A DNA stretch of 6,667 bases, from the NCBI GenBank assembly GCA_003086435.1, contig QEFD01000109.1, positions 1 to 6,667 on the forward strand, read 5' to 3'. The position numbers and the translations under genes are program-made. This document shows positions 1 to 6,104 of the stretch, piece by piece. The stretch's first letter is position 1; the number at the start of each line of letters is the position of its first letter. The stretch comes from Acidianus hospitalis. Lineage in GTDB: Archaea > Thermoproteota > Thermoprotei_A > Sulfolobales > Sulfolobaceae. Below the pieces are notes generated by a model. It was given only the letters and a program-made list of their open reading frames with translations, searched no databases and was not told the origin of the DNA.

Positions 1-2
1 AC

Positions 3-536
3 TTAAGGAAAATTAGGCCAGGAGACCCAGTTAGATTAGGCCCAACACCATATAGCAGACTAGTAATTGACGGAGTAGTAATTAATGCCGATGATTCCAG
101 AAAAGAGGTTTTAATAGATGTTAAGAGAATGATAAGTGTTCCAAAGGAAAAAGTGAAGAATATTATTGGAAGGAGGCTTATAACACTTAAGCCCGACATG
201 ACGTTAAAAGAGGCTTCAATGATATTATATAAAGAGGGTATTAGAGGCGCTCCAGTCTTAGGAGAGGGAGAGAAAGTCCTAGGAATTATAACTACTGCAG
301 ATATTATTAAGGCATTCTTTGAAGGAAAATACGATGCAAAAGTTTCAGATTACATGAAGACTGATGTTATAACAATAAGAGACGAGGAGGACGTTTTAGA
401 GGCAATTAGAAAAATGGTAATATATAATGTAGGTAGATTACTTGTAGTAGATTCAATTCAGAGAGTTATAGGAATTGTAACTAGGACTGATATTCTAAAG
501 TCTATAGCAGGATTAGAATTACTATGGGGAGTATAG
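3..536 (+). CDS. CBS-domain pair protein, 5' end outside window
   Basis: The frame is open from the left edge, so this is the C-terminal 177 residues of a longer protein. An ATG at 129 exists, but the coding signal continues smoothly upstream of it (residues reading PGDPVRLGPTPYSRL and then a hydrophobic strand IDGVVI), so I do not take it as the start. Two CBS motifs follow. The first covers roughly 129-330, with the pattern P-D-M-T-L-K-E-A, then I-R-G-A-P-V and V-L-G-I-I-T-T-A-D-I. The second covers roughly 345-520, with V-G-R-L-L-V-V-D and V-I-G-I-V-T-R-T-D-I. Tandem CBS pairs (Bateman modules) typically bind adenine nucleotides and act as energy or ligand sensors. No catalytic domain is visible in the part seen, so the output is unknown. 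The gene overlaps the next gene by 13 bp, so the two are probably translated together. CBS assignment is firm; the specific role is not known. Confidence 0.9.
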   Translation, partial: LRKIRPGDPVRLGPTPYSRLVIDGVVINADDSRKEVLIDVKRMISVPKEKVKNIIGRRLITLKPDMTLKEASMILYKEGIRGAPVLGEGEKVLGIITTADIIKAFFEGKYDAKVSDYMKTDVITIRDEEDVLEAIRKMVIYNVGRLLVVDSIQRVIGIVTRTDILKSIAGLELLWGV

Positions 537-868
537 AAAGGTGTGGAATAATAGTTGATGGAGTATTTTATGAAGTTGATAACATTTCAAATAACCCTTA
601 TGAATTTATTATGAATCCAGAAGAATTTTATTCTATAATAAGGAATGGAAAAGAGCTTCAAGCTATAGTTCATACTCACGTTAAAAACTGTACTCCTAGT
701 GGTTTTGACGTTGAAAACATGAAGATATGGAAAGTATATTGGATTATAATATCAAGCAATTGTATTAAGGCATATAAATACTCGTCAAGTCTCGGTGTAA
801 TTGAGGTCGATATTAATTCCCTTCCTTTTGAGGTAAGCGATAACTTCTTCGTGAAGCTTCTTAAGTAA
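524..868 (+). CDS. JAMM/MPN (Mov34-type) metalloprotease-like protein
   Basis: This 114-residue protein is a minimal JAB1/MPN/Mov34 fold. The expected features appear in order: E5 in an E-R-C-G-I-I strand (catalytic glutamate position), N24-P25 after a V-x-N-I strand, a helix with N-P-E-E-F, then H50-T-H52, P58-S59-G-F-D62, and M66-x-x-W69 before a W-I-I-I strand. H50, H52 and D62 would bind zinc, and S59 would stabilise the oxyanion. In the canonical motif seven residues separate HxH from the serine; here I count six (53-58). Archaeal JAMM proteins of known function remove ubiquitin-like modifiers (SAMP/Urm1) from proteins; that activity is inferred here. The ATG at 524 is the only usable start, because an in-frame TGA lies at 488-490 with no other ATG, GTG or TTG between. 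It overlaps the CBS gene by 13 bp, so a translationally coupled pair is likely. Its last 84 bp are also coding, on the other strand, for the helicase C terminus. Confidence 0.82.
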   Translation: MGSIERCGIIVDGVFYEVDNISNNPYEFIMNPEEFYSIIRNGKELQAIVHTHVKNCTPSGFDVENMKIWKVYWIIISSNCIKAYKYSSSLGVIEVDINSLPFEVSDNFFVKLLK

Positions 869-3406
869 CTCTCTCTTTTCTTCTGCAAGTACTACATCTG
901 CATGTTCTTTTGCTATAATTCCGTGTGCAAAAGGACTTGGTACTCTTCTAGGCCCTATTACGCCAATTTTTATTTCTCCAGATTTAACTTTTCTAACTAT
1001 TTCTATAGCACTTTTTATGTCCATATGATCTTCAAGGATTTCCCTTATTGTTTCTTTTAGTACTGGAAAATTAGGAATTTCCTTAACTACGTTAAGTAAA
1101 GCTTCTGAACTTAATTGCCTCCTCTCTAGGTTAGTTTCTCTTCCTTTATATTTCTTTAATATCATAAATGACCTTTCGGCGGTTTGTCTAAACCTTCTCT
1201 TAATCATTTCCGTTCTTAGGATAACCTTACTTAATATGTCATACATATCGTCTGGATTTAGGTAGTCAAATATTTTACCAATTCTATAAGCAGTCCTTTC
1301 TGGTATTGTTAATATAAATCCATTATCTGATACAGAAATTCTAACATCAACGTTAAGCTGTTCGCTTATGATATATGCCAAAGCTCTTGATAGCGCGTCT
1401 AAAGCTCTTCTTCCATACAGAGCGTGGAATATGAAATTTCTTCTATCCTCTTCATCATCGTATATTTCAATTAATATGAATTTATCGTTAGGAACTTTTC
1501 CACCAGTAAATAAATACTCCTCTAGGATGTATTCATAAATTGAGAACGCGGCGTGCTTTGAGATATTGTACTTTCTTGAAATTTCCTCAATTACTATTTT
1601 CTTATCTACATTTTTTTCTATCATTTCTGCAACTTCTTTCCTAAATTTTCCTACTTCTAATGCAGAATCATAAGCCAAAGGTAACATTTCTGAAAACCAA
1701 CTAGGTACTGTAGGTCTCTGACCCTCAGCATCTCTTACGATTATTTTATTTCCTTTGCTACTAAGGAACTCATAAGTTTTTCCTCCTAGTACAAAAATAT
1801 CTCCTGGGGATAATATTTCAACAAACTCCTCTTCAAGATTTCCCACATATTTATTACTTTCAGTATACACTGGAACCAACGATTCTTCTGGAATAGTACC
1901 ACTATTCATGTAAAATATCATCCTAGATCCTCTCCTCGGTTTTATTATTCCATTTTCTTCTCTTATCTTGGCATAAACTTTGTTAGACTCTAGTCCGTAT
2001 TTTCCAGTAAGATAATCCACTGTAGCCTTCAAAGAGTCTAACGTTAGTTCGTTAAATGTATAACTTTGGGTAATAATATTATAGAACTCGTCGATTGAAA
2101 TTGGCCTTATAAGGGAAGCTGAAACTATTAATTGTGATAATACATCAAGCGGGTTTTTGGGAATGTAAACTCTATCTATCTTTCTTTCTTTTGCTAGCTT
2201 TGCCAGTACTGTGCATTCCACTAAGTCGTCTCTATCAACTACAATTATTCTTCCTTTACTTATACTTCTAATATGATGTCCTGCCCTTCCGAGTCTCTGA
2301 AGAAGTCTACTTACGCTCTTAGGGCTACTAAGTAGTATTACTAAGTCTATATAACCTATGTCAATTCCTAATTCTAAGCTTGTGGAAGATACTACTGCTT
2401 TCAATTCTCCTCTTTTCAATTTATCCTCTATTTCTAACCTAACATCTCTACTTAAGCTACTATGATGAGCTCCTATCATGTCTGCATCAAACAAGTTTTG
2501 AGCTTGAACTAGTTTCCTTAACTTAAAGGAAACTCTTTCTGCTGCACTTCTTGTATTTGTAAAAATTAACGTAGTTCTATGCTTAAGTACTTCTTCAATT
2601 ATTGTCTTATAAATACCTTCACTTATTTCATCCTCAGTTGCGTGTATCAAATCTTTTACTGGAGAAATAACCTTTAAGTCGATATCTTTTACAAACCTTG
2701 CATCTACGATTTTACAGCTCCTTTTAGGACCTACAAGGAATTTAGCTATCTCTTCTAAAGGAGATATTGTAGCACTTAAGCCTATTCTACTAATTTTATC
2801 CTCTGCTATCATATTCTCAAAAATTTCTAAAAATCCTGATAGGAAAGATCCTCTTTTGCTGCTTGCAAGCTCATGAATCTCATCTACAATTACCCATTTC
2901 ACGTTTTTCAGTTTCTCACTGAATTTCGGTGAAGTTAATGATATTGCGAAAGATTCTGGTGTAGTTATAAGTATGTGAGGAGGTAACTTTAGCATTTTTT
3001 CCTTTTGATAGGATGAGGTATCGCTGGTTCTAACTCCTACTCTTATGTTATAATCTACTTTCTCTTGCTCCTTTATTTCAGTCAAAGGCTCTATTAAATT
3101 CTTGTACATATCATTGTTAAGTGCCCTAAGTGGAGAAATGTAAACTGCGTATATTTTATCTTCGAGCTGTCCTTTTTCTGCTAACTCAAATAAATTATCA
3201 ATTATGCCTAGAAATGCTGCAAGTGTTTTACCGCTACCAGTAGGACTTGAAACTAAAACATTCTCATAATTTTTGATTAACGGTATTGCAGCTCTTTGAG
3301 GAGGGGTAAAGGTTTGATATTTCTTTTTAAACCAATCAGCAACATAAGGCCTTAATAATTTAAATAATTCCTCGTCACTCAAGCCCTTAGCATATTCAAT
3401 GCTCAT
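785..3406 (-). CDS. lhr: Lhr-type superfamily 2 DNA helicase (Hel112-like)
   Basis: The 873-residue protein is an ATP-dependent SF2 helicase of the Lhr family. Motifs are complete: Q motif F33-TPPQ, Walker A SPTGSGKT (54-61), Ia SPLRAL (91-96), Ib TTPES (148-152), II DEIH (175-178), III SAT (211-213), IV LIFTNTR (280-286), a GAHHSSLSR segment (312-320), V STSLELGIDIG (341-351) and VI QRLGRAGH (370-377). A winged-helix and Lhr-core region follows. Near the end are the family-typical R-x-x-x-L-x-R-R-Q (about 756-764) and the S-P-F-A-H-G-I motif (824-830). Length matches the characterised Saccharolobus solfataricus Hel112 (about 875 residues), a 3'-5' helicase with annealing activity. There is no cysteine-rich C-terminal motif (only two cysteines, 231 and 398), which leans towards the aLhr2 rather than the aLhr1 group; that subgroup call is tentative. 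Archaeal Lhr proteins are linked to replication-coupled repair. It is last in the nth cluster, and a likely internal promoter lies just upstream. The C-terminal 27 residues overlap the JAMM gene. Confidence 0.95.
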   Translation of the reverse strand: MSIEYAKGLSDEELFKLLRPYVADWFKKKYQTFTPPQRAAIPLIKNYENVLVSSPTGSGKTLAAFLGIIDNLFELAEKGQLEDKIYAVYISPLRALNNDMYKNLIEPLTEIKEQEKVDYNIRVGVRTSDTSSYQKEKMLKLPPHILITTPESFAISLTSPKFSEKLKNVKWVIVDEIHELASSKRGSFLSGFLEIFENMIAEDKISRIGLSATISPLEEIAKFLVGPKRSCKIVDARFVKDIDLKVISPVKDLIHATEDEISEGIYKTIIEEVLKHRTTLIFTNTRSAAERVSFKLRKLVQAQNLFDADMIGAHHSSLSRDVRLEIEDKLKRGELKAVVSSTSLELGIDIGYIDLVILLSSPKSVSRLLQRLGRAGHHIRSISKGRIIVVDRDDLVECTVLAKLAKERKIDRVYIPKNPLDVLSQLIVSASLIRPISIDEFYNIITQSYTFNELTLDSLKATVDYLTGKYGLESNKVYAKIREENGIIKPRRGSRMIFYMNSGTIPEESLVPVYTESNKYVGNLEEEFVEILSPGDIFVLGGKTYEFLSSKGNKIIVRDAEGQRPTVPSWFSEMLPLAYDSALEVGKFRKEVAEMIEKNVDKKIVIEEISRKYNISKHAAFSIYEYILEEYLFTGGKVPNDKFILIEIYDDEEDRRNFIFHALYGRRALDALSRALAYIISEQLNVDVRISVSDNGFILTIPERTAYRIGKIFDYLNPDDMYDILSKVILRTEMIKRRFRQTAERSFMILKKYKGRETNLERRQLSSEALLNVVKEIPNFPVLKETIREILEDHMDIKSAIEIVRKVKSGEIKIGVIGPRRVPSPFAHGIIAKEHADVVLAEEKRELLKKLHEEVIAYLKRKGINIDLNYTET
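869..882 (+). terminator. pyrimidine-rich tract after the JAMM gene
   Basis: Directly after the TAA at 866-868 comes a C/T-only stretch with a TTTT run (CTCTCTTTTCTTCT begins at 870). Termination in Sulfolobales occurs at U-rich tracts without a hairpin, and this position would suit the end of the CBS-JAMM transcript. It lies inside the convergent helicase gene, where the purine-rich coding of Glu/Lys/Arg codons alone could explain it, so support is weak. Confidence 0.22.
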
Positions 3407-3420
3407 TTAGGTTAAATGAA

Positions 3421-3431
3421 ACTCTTAGAGT
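3421..3431. repeat. 11-bp palindrome between TATA-like box and lhr start
   Basis: ACTCT-T-AGAGT is a perfect inverted repeat around one central base, in the non-coding 34 bp between the glycosyltransferase stop and the helicase ATG. In the helicase promoter reading it sits between the TATA-like box and the start codon, where a repressor would block transcription. Short palindromes occur by chance in AT-rich DNA, so an operator role is only suggested. Confidence 0.35.
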
Positions 3432-3438
3432 TAAAAGC
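3431..3438 (-). promoter_or_regulatory. TATA-like box for leaderless lhr transcript
   Basis: On the - strand the sequence GCTTTTAA is centred about 28 bp ahead of the helicase ATG at 3406. In Sulfolobales the TATA box lies about 26 bp ahead of the transcription start, and many genes begin at or within a few bases of the start codon. The same octamer GCTTTTAA occurs in the divergent promoter at 6074-6081. No Shine-Dalgarno-like GGTGA is seen before the ATG, which also suits a leaderless message. Confidence 0.5.
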
Positions 3439-3440
3439 TT

Positions 3441-4820
3441 CTATTTAATTTCTTGTTTATATGAAGAGAATGTAAAAATATAAGCTAAAGAATAGTAAAG
3501 AAGCCACAAGCCAGATATGAATTCTTGATGAAGTAAATAATTTATTGAGGCAAAGAGGAATAGCAATCCGAAGGCTAGTATTATGTATACTATTTTTGTT
3601 TTTCCGGCTTTTCCTTTAGGAGTTATAATATAATTTCTTGACTTTTTTAACGCGCTAAATATGGATAATGTAATAAATGGAGATATTGAAACAGTATAGG
3701 CAGAGATCTTACCTAATGATCTTAACGCTTCAATTAATTTAATCCCAGAATCTCTAGCTACTTTAATGAAATTGTATGCATATATTCCAAGTGCTATAGC
3801 CCACAGAGTAAAGAGCGGAATAGAATTTAATGGATCCCCTTTATCTAAAAAGGAATAAACTGAGATAAGCAATGCTGCAATAAAAGTTAAGGCAATAGGT
3901 ACGTATTGGAGAAGAAACAGTAATGCGTCTATTTTCTGTAATATATTAGCTTTGCTAGTTATTATTTGTTTAAATCTTCTAGTTAGAACTTCTATGCTTC
4001 CCATTGCCCATCTGGTCTGTTGAATGTAAAAGGCTAGTAAATTATCTGGAACTTCGACAAATACTATAGAGTCAGAGGAGCATATCCTTTTTCCATGATT
4101 TATAAGTCTAGCTCCTATTTCTAAATCATCCTGAATCATGTTATAGTCCCAAGGGCCTACTTCTTCTATTGCACTTTTCTTAAACATTGTTCCGCATCCT
4201 ACAGGAAATACCTTTAAATTTGCTCTATCTCTGCCCCTAAGAATAGAGTTGTCCGCAATTATGGTAGATACCATTATACCCTTAGCCAAAAGCGAATAAC
4301 CGTTATGTGAATATCCTATCCATTTCATTGTAACTGCGTCGCATCCAAATTGCAACATGTGAAAGTAAGCTTTTTTGATAGAATCTTTTCTTACTCTAGC
4401 ATCTACATCTAAAGTTAATATTAAATCTCCTCTACTTTTTTCAAATCCGTAAGCTAAAGCACCGCTCTTGAAACCTAGTTTTTTCTCCCTTCTGTACATT
4501 CTGACTTCTAACCCCTGTGGTGGGACTATTTTCTCTTTCATTTCCTCAAAATATTCTGGGCTATCGTCTGATACTATTATTACTTCCATCTTACTCTTAT
4601 TCCAATCTACTTCTGCTAAATTATCTAGGAGTCCTTGTATTAATTCTGGTCTCTCGCCTTTTGTAGGAACTATAATTGAAAGTAAAGGTAAATCTTTTGG
4701 ATTTACATTTATGGCGTCTATTCTATTATATCCCAATTTAAAGAATATATATTGGTATAATAGAATTAATGATGGTATTACAAATACTATTGTCTGCGTT
4801 ATAATGCTAAACGAATTCAT
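3441..4820 (-). CDS. membrane-anchored family 2 glycosyltransferase (cellulose synthase-like)
   Basis: The protein has 459 residues. One N-terminal membrane segment (about 6-28) is followed by a cytosolic GT-A catalytic domain (about 45-290) and about five C-terminal membrane segments (about 298-320, 334-354, 373-391, 409-428, 434-452). Catalytic-domain landmarks are the SIIVPTKGE strand (48-56), V-S-D-D (83-86) for the nucleotide, G-F-K-S-G-A (116-121), D138-V-D140 for the metal-nucleotide sugar, G-C-G-T-M-F (208-213), Q-D-D-L-E-I-G (230-236) at the acceptor/base position where cellulose synthases have TED, and Q267-Q-x-x-R-W271 (QQTRW). This layout is that of processive or polyprenyl-linked GT2 enzymes that polymerise or transfer sugars at the membrane. 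The sugar and acceptor cannot be told; surface polysaccharide, biofilm or glycolipid synthesis are possible. No PilZ domain is present. The ATG overlaps the upstream SerK-like gene by 14 bp, so coupled translation is likely. Confidence 0.9.
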   Translation of the reverse strand: MNSFSIITQTIVFVIPSLILLYQYIFFKLGYNRIDAINVNPKDLPLLSIIVPTKGERPELIQGLLDNLAEVDWNKSKMEVIIVSDDSPEYFEEMKEKIVPPQGLEVRMYRREKKLGFKSGALAYGFEKSRGDLILTLDVDARVRKDSIKKAYFHMLQFGCDAVTMKWIGYSHNGYSLLAKGIMVSTIIADNSILRGRDRANLKVFPVGCGTMFKKSAIEEVGPWDYNMIQDDLEIGARLINHGKRICSSDSIVFVEVPDNLLAFYIQQTRWAMGSIEVLTRRFKQIITSKANILQKIDALLFLLQYVPIALTFIAALLISVYSFLDKGDPLNSIPLFTLWAIALGIYAYNFIKVARDSGIKLIEALRSLGKISAYTVSISPFITLSIFSALKKSRNYIITPKGKAGKTKIVYIILAFGLLFLFASINYLLHQEFISGLWLLYYSLAYIFTFSSYKQEIK

Positions 4821-5412
4821 TCAATGAAATTCTATAACTCGGGATAATAAATTCATAGCTATGTCTTGTCGTTTTTGGTGGGAATCTTAATCCTTTCTTA
4901 GCAATACTTAATACATATTCTTTATCTAAAGAGGGCGGTTCTATTCCCTCTTTGGGATTCTTTATTACATTTACTCCAATCGATAATAAATATTTCTCTA
5001 TTATGTTTAATTTCCAGTATAGAGTATATTCTGAATTAGAACAGAATCTTCTAGAGAAAAACTTAATACAGACCTTTCCTTCAGTATTTGGTATAATCAA
5101 TGAGAGTATTCTATCTACATTACTTCCTTTACTGAATACTATTTTTCTAAACCACTTGTTTACTTTTACATAATCTTTTCTATAGTTAATCAAATATGCA
5201 GGTATCTTTGAAAATCCCAACAATTTCATTGCATAAAATCTATGATGACCATCAATTACCATGAACGATTCTTCATCAATTATTATGGGAATAATTTCCT
5301 TATTTTTCCTAATACAGTTAATTACCTTGTTTAGGTTAACAATATCTATATCTTCATGAGTTATTATCTGGTTTATTTTTATTAATTCTGGAGTAATATT
5401 CGCAACAGTCAT
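4807..5412 (-). CDS. ParB/Srx-fold protein, SerK-like (candidate free-serine kinase)
   Basis: The 201-residue protein begins with a ParB/sulfiredoxin-type domain: H19-E20 after a strand, a helix, P-I-I-I-D, then V-I-D54-G-H-H-R58 followed by A-M-K-L-L-G-F-x-K-I-P-A-Y-L-I. This order matches the archaeal SerK/SbnI family, in which the early glutamate is catalytic and DGHHR helps form the ADP site; TK0378 of Thermococcus kodakarensis phosphorylates free serine for cysteine synthesis. The C-terminal P-P-K-T-T-R-H (178-184) also resembles the conserved tail I recall for that family. A two-cysteine segment (C115, C124) in the middle is unexplained. ParB-type DNA segregation function is unlikely, since no helix-turn-helix domain follows. 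The ATG at 5412 is the only possible start because TAA precedes it in frame. This forces a 59 bp overlap with nth. ParB-like fold is well supported; serine kinase activity is inferred. Confidence 0.78.
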   Translation of the reverse strand: MTVANITPELIKINQIITHEDIDIVNLNKVINCIRKNKEIIPIIIDEESFMVIDGHHRFYAMKLLGFSKIPAYLINYRKDYVKVNKWFRKIVFSKGSNVDRILSLIIPNTEGKVCIKFFSRRFCSNSEYTLYWKLNIIEKYLLSIGVNVIKNPKEGIEPPSLDKEYVLSIAKKGLRFPPKTTRHSYEFIIPSYRISLNEFV

Positions 5413-6052
5413 TTAGTATACACTTCTCACATAAAGGATTTTTTGCCTTGCAAACATTTCTTCCGTGGGCTATTAATAAATGATGTGCCTCTAAGTAATC
5501 CTTAGGGTCAAAAAGTCTCATAAGGGAAGCAGAAATTTGTTCATAACTTCCTGACGCTATTCCCAGTCTTTGAGATATCCTCTTTATATGTGTGTCTACT
5601 GGGAAGTATGGATATCCCTTACAAGTCAGTAGGACAACATCAGCAGTTTTTTCTCCTATGCCAGGAAGAGATAACAATTCTTCTCTAGCCTCTTTAGGTT
5701 CCTTATCTAGAATTTTATTTAAATCTCCATTATATTTTTCCTTTATTATTTTTGCAAGTTCTTTTATTCTTTCTGCTTTTATTCTATAGATTCCGATATT
5801 TCTTATACACGATGCGATATCTTCTAGGCTAGATTTAATTAAATTATCTGGAGTTACTCCTATTTTTTCTTCTAGTGTATAGAACGCCTTATAAGTTCCC
5901 TTATCTGTAGAGTTCTGAGAAAGTAACGTCGCTATGAGAACCTTAAATGGATCCTTAAAGTTCATCCATACGTCGTAAGCAACATATTCCTTAGGGTCTC
6001 TCTTATAAGTCTTTCTTAGTCTTTCAATGATTTCTTTTCCGGTGCACTTCAC
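5354..6052 (-). CDS. nth: endonuclease III (4Fe-4S DNA glycosylase/AP lyase)
   Basis: The 232-residue protein removes oxidised pyrimidines from DNA and nicks the abasic site (base-excision repair). The helix-hairpin-helix reads L129-P-G-I-G-E-K135-T-A-D-V-V, with K135 at the position of the catalytic lysine of the bifunctional enzymes. V-D153-T-H supplies the conserved aspartate. The iron-sulfur loop C201-x6-C208-x2-C211-x5-C217 matches the standard spacing. A-T-L-L-S-Q-N-S-T-D (41-50) is the conserved N-terminal helix motif. The start is GTG at 6050-6052; no ATG or TTG is found a short way upstream in frame, and a TATA-like element lies 26.5 bp ahead, supporting a leaderless GTG start. The 15-residue basic/polar tail after C217 overlaps the next gene. 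It heads the cluster nth - SerK-like - glycosyltransferase - lhr. Confidence 0.94.
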   Translation of the reverse strand: MKCTGKEIIERLRKTYKRDPKEYVAYDVWMNFKDPFKVLIATLLSQNSTDKGTYKAFYTLEEKIGVTPDNLIKSSLEDIASCIRNIGIYRIKAERIKELAKIIKEKYNGDLNKILDKEPKEAREELLSLPGIGEKTADVVLLTCKGYPYFPVDTHIKRISQRLGIASGSYEQISASLMRLFDPKDYLEAHHLLIAHGRNVCKAKNPLCEKCILNDCCEYYSRINKNKPDNNS

Positions 6053-6073
6053 AATATGATAAGGAGTGAGAGA

Positions 6074-6083
6074 GCTTTTAAGC
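6074..6083. promoter_or_regulatory. near-palindromic TATA-like element shared by nth and the winged-helix gene
   Basis: GCTT-TT-AAGC is an inverted repeat whose centre (6078.5) lies 26.5 bp from the nth GTG (6052) on one side and 26.5 bp from the ATG at 6105 on the other. This is the usual distance from TATA box to transcription start in Sulfolobales, so both genes could be read as leaderless messages from one element. On the + strand a purine run (GAGAGAG, 6068-6074) precedes it and could act as a BRE; the - strand side is less purine-rich, so the + direction may be the stronger. Confidence 0.5.
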
Positions 6084-6104
6084 GAAATAGCTCCAGTATC
6101 TCAA

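Noticed and set aside
129..536. ATG at 129 as the start of the CBS protein
   Set aside because: The frame is open to the left edge with protein-like sequence before the ATG, so the gene is more likely truncated by the window.
676..888. 70-codon open frame on the - strand over the JAMM gene
   Set aside because: It overlaps two well-supported genes in another frame, has no recognisable motif, and is a shadow of the JAMM coding sequence.
2461..2467. ATGATGA resembling box C of a C/D guide RNA (also at 5245 and, on the - strand, near 1452)
   Set aside because: No matching CTGA box D with C'/D' boxes within about 60 bases, and all lie inside conserved coding sequence.
4468..4827. 119-codon + strand frame inside the glycosyltransferase gene
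   Set aside because: It lies antisense to a gene with complete GT2 motifs, and its Ser/Leu/Ile-rich composition is that of a complementary-strand shadow.
4952..5173. 73-codon + strand frame inside the SerK-like gene
   Set aside because: Antisense to a supported gene, with no motif and no promoter-like signal.
4807..5412. ParB chromosome- or plasmid-partitioning protein
   Set aside because: No helix-turn-helix domain, no ParA neighbour and no parS-like repeats; the HE and DGHHR motifs fit the SerK-like group better.
5592..5789. 65-codon + strand frame inside nth
   Set aside because: Antisense to the helix-hairpin-helix region of nth; the conserved protein motifs on the other strand explain the openness.
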